A stretch of 23,006 nucleotides of DNA from Gaiellasilicea sp035556515 (GTDB lineage Bacteria; Actinomycetota; Thermoleophilia; Gaiellales; Gaiellaceae), in assembly GCA_035556515.1 (NCBI GenBank), contig DATMEO010000181.1, positions 1 through 23,006 on the forward strand, read 5' to 3'. Below, piece by piece: positions 19,886 through 23,006 of the stretch. Position numbers and translations under genes: made by a program. The first letter of the stretch is position 1; each line of letters begins with the position of its first letter. A model generated the notes under the pieces. It made no database searches and was not told the origin of the DNA. It was given only the letters and a program-made list of their open reading frames with translations.

Positions 19886-21694
19886 ATGTCGAGCCGCTTC
19901 GAGGACCGCCTCCGCTCGGGGCCGCCGATCGTGGCCGACGGCGGCATGGGCGCGCTGATCTCCGGCGCCGTGCCGCGGCTCCGCTGCCCCGAGGAGGCGA
20001 ACCTGCGCGCGCCCGAGAGCGTCGTCGCCCTGCATGCCAGCTTCATCCGCGCCGGGGCCGAGCTGATCGAGACGAACACGTTCGGCGCCAACCGGCGCAA
20101 GCTGGCGGGGCACTACCTCGAGGACGAGTTCGAGCGGATCAACTCATCCGCGGTGCGTCTCGCGCGGGAGGCGCGGGAAGTCTCGGGCGCGGACGTCTAC
20201 ATCGCCGGCTCGATCGGGCCGATCGGCGACGTCGAGCGCTTCGACCCCGCTGAACAGGCCCAGCACTTCAGCGAGCAAGCGCAGATCCTCGAGGGTCGCG
20301 GCGTCGATCTGCTCATGCTCGAGACGTTCTTCGACCTCGACGAGCTCGTCGCCGCGATCGAGGCCGTTCGCGGCGTCTCCTCGCTCCCCGTCGTCGCGCT
20401 GATGACGTTCGACGCGGACGGCCAGACGCTCGGCGGCGTCTCGGCGGAGACCGCGGCCGAGCGCCTCGACGAGCTCGACGTGGCGGCCGCCGGCGCCAAC
20501 CACAGCGCCGGCCCGGCAGCGGCCCTGAACGCGCTCGCGTCGATGCAGCGCGACGGGCTCGTGCTCGCCGCGCTCCCGAACGTCGGCCTCGCCAGCCTCG
20601 CCGGCCACCGCGTCGTCTTCCCGCACGCGACACCTGACTACTTCGCCGAGTTCGCGGCCCAGGCGCGGCGGCTCGGCGCCGGGATCATCGGCGGTTGCTG
20701 CGGCACGACGCCCGCTCAGATCGAGGCAATCCGCGGCGCCGTCGACGAGGACCGCGCGCCCGCCGCGCCGCTCGTCGTCCGCGAGCGCGAGCTCGCCGAC
20801 GCCTCGGAGGCCGCGCCCGAGGAAACCGGCCTCGCCCGGATGCTGCGCGAGCAAGAGTTCGTCGTCTCGGTCCAGCTCGATCCGCCGCTCGGCGCGAACA
20901 ACAGCGCCCTCGTCGAGGCGGGGCGCGCTCTCCGGGAGTCGGGCAAGGCGCACTTCGTCGACGTCAACGACAACCCACGCGCCCGCGCGCGGATGAGCGG
21001 CGTGATGGCATCGGTCGCGATCGAGCGTGCCTGCGGAATCGAGACGATTCCGCACCTGACCACGCGGGACATGTCCGTCGCCGGTCTCGAGTCGCTCCTG
21101 CTCGGCGCACATGCCGAGGGCGTCCACAACGTGCTCGCCGTCACCGGCGACCCGCCCGAGGAAGGCGACTATCCGGGCGCGCGCGGCGTCTACGAGGTCG
21201 ACGCGATCGGGCTGACGCGGCTGATCGCGAACCTGAACCGCGGCGAGGACTACCACGGCCGCGGCATCGACGCGCCCACGTCCTTCTTCGTCGGCGTCGC
21301 CGTCAACCCGTCCGCCGACGACCTCGACCTCGAACTGGAGCGCTTCGAGCGCAAGCTCGAGGCCGGCGCCCAGTTCGCGATGACGCAGATCCTGTTCGAC
21401 CTGAGCTACCTGGATGCGTTCCTCGCCCACTTCGGCGGGCGCTCGCCGATCCCGCTGCTCGTCGGCGTCTGGCCGATGCCGAGCCTGCAGCTGGCGGTGC
21501 GGATCCACAACGAGGTGCCCGGGATCGTCGTGCCCGAGCCGGTGCAGGAGCGCCTGCGCGCGGCGGGGCCGGACGCAGCCGAGACGGGCAGGGAGCTCGC
21601 GCGCGAGCTGATCGAGGAGGCGCGCGCGAAGGCCGCGGGCGTCTACCTGGTGGCGCCGTTCCGCCGCCCGCTGGGCATTCTCGACGTCCTCTAG
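19886..21694 (+). CDS. Fused homocysteine S-methyltransferase / methylenetetrahydrofolate reductase
   Basis: A 602-residue two-domain protein. Residues about 1-285 are a homocysteine S-methyltransferase barrel (VADGGMGALI, AELIETNTFGANRRKL, GSIGP, GGCCGT). Residues about 310-602 are a 5,10-methylenetetrahydrofolate reductase barrel (HLTTRD, VLAVTGDPP, GAQFAMTQILFD). Together the halves would make methyl-folate and methylate homocysteine to methionine. Two key sites look changed. The zinc-binding motif usually reads GxNCxxGP but is GANHSAGP here, with His206 in place of the first Cys (C271 and C272 are kept). The folate-reducing acid, usually Glu in V-E-x-x-P-P, is Gln330 in VSVQLDPP. The alignments are from memory. 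ATG 19886 follows TACGCT by 6 nt. It overlaps the convergent protease gene by 4 bp. Confidence 0.9.
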   Translation: MSSRFEDRLRSGPPIVADGGMGALISGAVPRLRCPEEANLRAPESVVALHASFIRAGAELIETNTFGANRRKLAGHYLEDEFERINSSAVRLAREAREVSGADVYIAGSIGPIGDVERFDPAEQAQHFSEQAQILEGRGVDLLMLETFFDLDELVAAIEAVRGVSSLPVVALMTFDADGQTLGGVSAETAAERLDELDVAAAGANHSAGPAAALNALASMQRDGLVLAALPNVGLASLAGHRVVFPHATPDYFAEFAAQARRLGAGIIGGCCGTTPAQIEAIRGAVDEDRAPAAPLVVRERELADASEAAPEETGLARMLREQEFVVSVQLDPPLGANNSALVEAGRALRESGKAHFVDVNDNPRARARMSGVMASVAIERACGIETIPHLTTRDMSVAGLESLLLGAHAEGVHNVLAVTGDPPEEGDYPGARGVYEVDAIGLTRLIANLNRGEDYHGRGIDAPTSFFVGVAVNPSADDLDLELERFERKLEAGAQFAMTQILFDLSYLDAFLAHFGGRSPIPLLVGVWPMPSLQLAVRIHNEVPGIVVPEPVQERLRAAGPDAAETGRELARELIEEARAKAAGVYLVAPFRRPLGILDVL

Positions 21695-22827
21695 CGAACG
21701 CAGGGGCCGGTCGAGACAGCGCCCGTGGCCGCGGCCAGCTTCGCGCGGACGAGCTCCGTCGGCACGCCGTAGCCCTGGTTCTCGACGCCGACACGCGAGG
21801 CGAAGACCGTCGTCTGCACGTTCCCGCGGATGTCGACCGCCGGCCCGCCCGAATTGCCGTGACGGACCTCGCCGCGCAGCGTCGTGATCCGGCGGCTGAC
21901 CGGGCCGCGCCCGTAGGCGTCCTCGGTGAGGACGACACTCGTCTGCCCGATCCGGCCCGCAGCCGCTGTGAACGGCCCGCTCTCCGGGTAGCCGAGGATC
22001 GCGACCGCCTGCCCTGCGACCGGCTCGACCGACGCAAGCGGCGTCGCTCCGAGCCCGGCCACGCGGAGCACGGCGATGTCGTCGCGGGGGTCGAACGCGA
22101 CGACGACGGCGTCGCGGTAGTCGCCGTCGCGGCGGTCGACGCGCGCATCCTTCATCCCGGCGACGACGTGGGCGTTCGTGACGACGAGATTCGGCGCCGC
22201 CGCCCAACCCGAGCCGGCGACGCCGAGGCCGCAGGCGCTGCCGGTGACGCGGAAGACGCTGGCGCGCGCAGCTCGGACTCCCGGGCTGGCGAGCAATGCC
22301 GGGTCGGGCGGCGCCACCCGCGCCTCCGGCCCCCGGATCGCGAGGAACGGGTCGACGCGCGCGATCGCGTCGAGCAGGCGCGAGGGCGGCACGCGCTCGT
22401 TGATCTCCCCGAGGATGCGCGAGCGCTGCACCTCCTCTCGCAGCTCCCGCTGACCGGGCAGGTGCAGCGCGACCGCGCCCAGGACCCAGACGATCGCCGC
22501 GCCCGCGGCGGCGCCGAGCACCAGGCCGCCGAGCGAGTCGAGCCACCGCAGCGGCGGCAACGCGAAGAGACTCGTCCGGATCGCGCCGCCGGCCATCGAG
22601 GCGACGCTCTGGAGCAGGATCACGAGCACGGCCGCGCCGCCGAGGGCGACGAGCGGCGTGTACGGCGACTCGCTGCCGGAGAGAAACTCGGGCGCGAGCT
22701 TGGCCCCGAAGTAGGCACCGGCGGCGATCCCGGCCAGCCCGAGCACCCCGCCGATCAGCCCGCGCCGAAGCCCGGTCAGGGCGGCGATCGCGATCACCCC
22801 CGCAGCGATCCAGTCGACGGTCGTCAC
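21691..22827 (-). CDS. MarP-like membrane serine protease (CvpA + trypsin domains)
   Basis: A 378-residue protein. Residues 1-120 hold about four membrane segments of the CvpA type (IAAGVIAIAALTGLRRGLIGGVLGLAGIAAGAYFG...). After a linker, a trypsin-like domain spans about 185-378 with triad H220 in VVTNAHVVAG, D250 in DPRDDIAVLRV and S326 in RHGNSGGPA. Cys199 and Cys376 bracket the domain and could form the disulfide described for the mycobacterial acid-resistance protease MarP, which has the same architecture and acts on the outer face of the membrane in stress resistance and cell-wall maintenance. The start is GTG 22827, overlapping the upstream stop in GTGA, so it is translationally coupled to the partial gene at the right edge. 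Confidence 0.92.
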   Translation of the reverse strand: MTTVDWIAAGVIAIAALTGLRRGLIGGVLGLAGIAAGAYFGAKLAPEFLSGSESPYTPLVALGGAAVLVILLQSVASMAGGAIRTSLFALPPLRWLDSLGGLVLGAAAGAAIVWVLGAVALHLPGQRELREEVQRSRILGEINERVPPSRLLDAIARVDPFLAIRGPEARVAPPDPALLASPGVRAARASVFRVTGSACGLGVAGSGWAAAPNLVVTNAHVVAGMKDARVDRRDGDYRDAVVVAFDPRDDIAVLRVAGLGATPLASVEPVAGQAVAILGYPESGPFTAAAGRIGQTSVVLTEDAYGRGPVSRRITTLRGEVRHGNSGGPAVDIRGNVQTTVFASRVGVENQGYGVPTELVRAKLAAATGAVSTGPCVR

Positions 22828-23006
22828 AGCTGCTTCTCGTAGAGCACGTCGTCGTGGACGCGCGCATACCGCTGCCGGATCTCGTCCGGGTTGTCACCGG
22901 TGTAGTGCGCGAAGGCCTTGACGAGCCGTAGCTCGCTGTCGAACTGCCGCAGGTCGTCGCGCTCGCGGTAGACGTGCAGGTAGCCGTCGATGAGCGCGAA
23001 GCCGTG
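22824..23006 (-). CDS. Unidentified protein, C-terminal 60 residues only
   Basis: The open frame enters from the right edge and ends at TGA (22826-22824), overlapping the GTG start of the MarP-like gene, so the two are probably one operon. The visible tail starts HGFALIDGYLHVYRERDDL and ends HDDVLYEKQL; it is charged and mostly helical, with no membrane segment. I do not recognise the family. In mycobacteria a Nudix hydrolase lies upstream of marP, but nothing here shows a Nudix box, so I make no such call. Confidence 0.7.
   Translation of the reverse strand, partial: HGFALIDGYLHVYRERDDLRQFDSELRLVKAFAHYTGDNPDEIRQRYARVHDDVLYEKQL

Noticed and set aside
22824..23006. Nudix hydrolase upstream of the MarP-like gene
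   Set aside because: The visible 60 residues contain no Nudix box; the idea rests only on mycobacterial gene order.
1..23006. Mobile elements, prophage, CRISPR arrays, tRNA or rRNA genes
   Set aside because: No transposase, integrase, phage structural gene, spaced identical repeats or tRNA-like cloverleaf was seen on either strand.

Overview
This is a dense, high-GC (roughly 70 %) bacterial window. Start codons are often GTG or TTG, genes overlap by 1-4 bases, and several genes start 6-9 nt downstream of a TANNNT -10 box with no ribosome binding site. These traits, a MarP-like CvpA/trypsin protease and a fused homocysteine methyltransferase/methylenetetrahydrofolate reductase point to an actinobacterium. 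A deep-branching class such as Thermoleophilia is my guess from style; no rRNA or other phylogenetic marker is present. I see no phage genes, transposases, tRNAs, rRNAs or CRISPR arrays, so this reads as ordinary chromosome.

Layout. 1-405: the 3' end of an HD-GYP domain gene. 402-2567: a class A beta-lactamase-fold serine hydrolase (-) head to head with DNA polymerase IV (+). 2545-3968: a two-gene minus-strand operon, dimethylarginine dimethylaminohydrolase-like enzyme then ankyrin-repeat protein. 4046-5500: an FMN-binding PNPOx-fold protein (+) facing a membrane-anchored TPR protein (-). 5578-14053: a large minus-strand block with a complete branched-chain-amino-acid-type (LIV/HAAT) ABC importer. 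In transcription order it runs bicupin, substrate-binding protein 2, substrate-binding protein 1, a hairpin terminator, LivH, LivM, LivG, LivF, and a class V PLP enzyme. 14144-15492: a metallophosphoesterase (-) and a nucleotidyltransferase-fold protein (+), divergent. 15531-18535: secreted subtilisin (-), M55 D-aminopeptidase (+) and LysE/RhtB exporter (-). 18559-19338: a short-chain dehydrogenase. 19339-19885: a non-coding stretch packed with hairpins. 19886-21694: the fused homocysteine methyltransferase/MTHFR. 21691-23006: a MarP-like protease and the 3' end of an upstream gene.

How it works together. The importer block has two binding proteins for one set of permease and ATPase genes. 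The binding-protein genes are driven by two promoters that share an identical 12-mer over the -35 box, identical spacing and a nearly identical -10 region, which suggests co-regulation. The hairpin after binding protein 1 would let the binding protein be made in excess of the membrane parts. The subtilisin, D-aminopeptidase and amino-acid exporter could form a peptide-use and amino-acid-efflux neighbourhood.

Best leads: (1) the twin promoters; (2) the second binding protein, whose signal peptide has no ATG, GTG or TTG start and which lies in the same frame as the cupin stop codon; (3) the hairpin-rich 19339-19885 region, a possible unknown structured RNA; (4) the fused methyltransferase/MTHFR, with what look like changes at a zinc ligand and at the folate-reducing acid; (5) a recurring TACGCT box 6-7 nt before start codons, including a divergent pair whose -10 boxes overlap.
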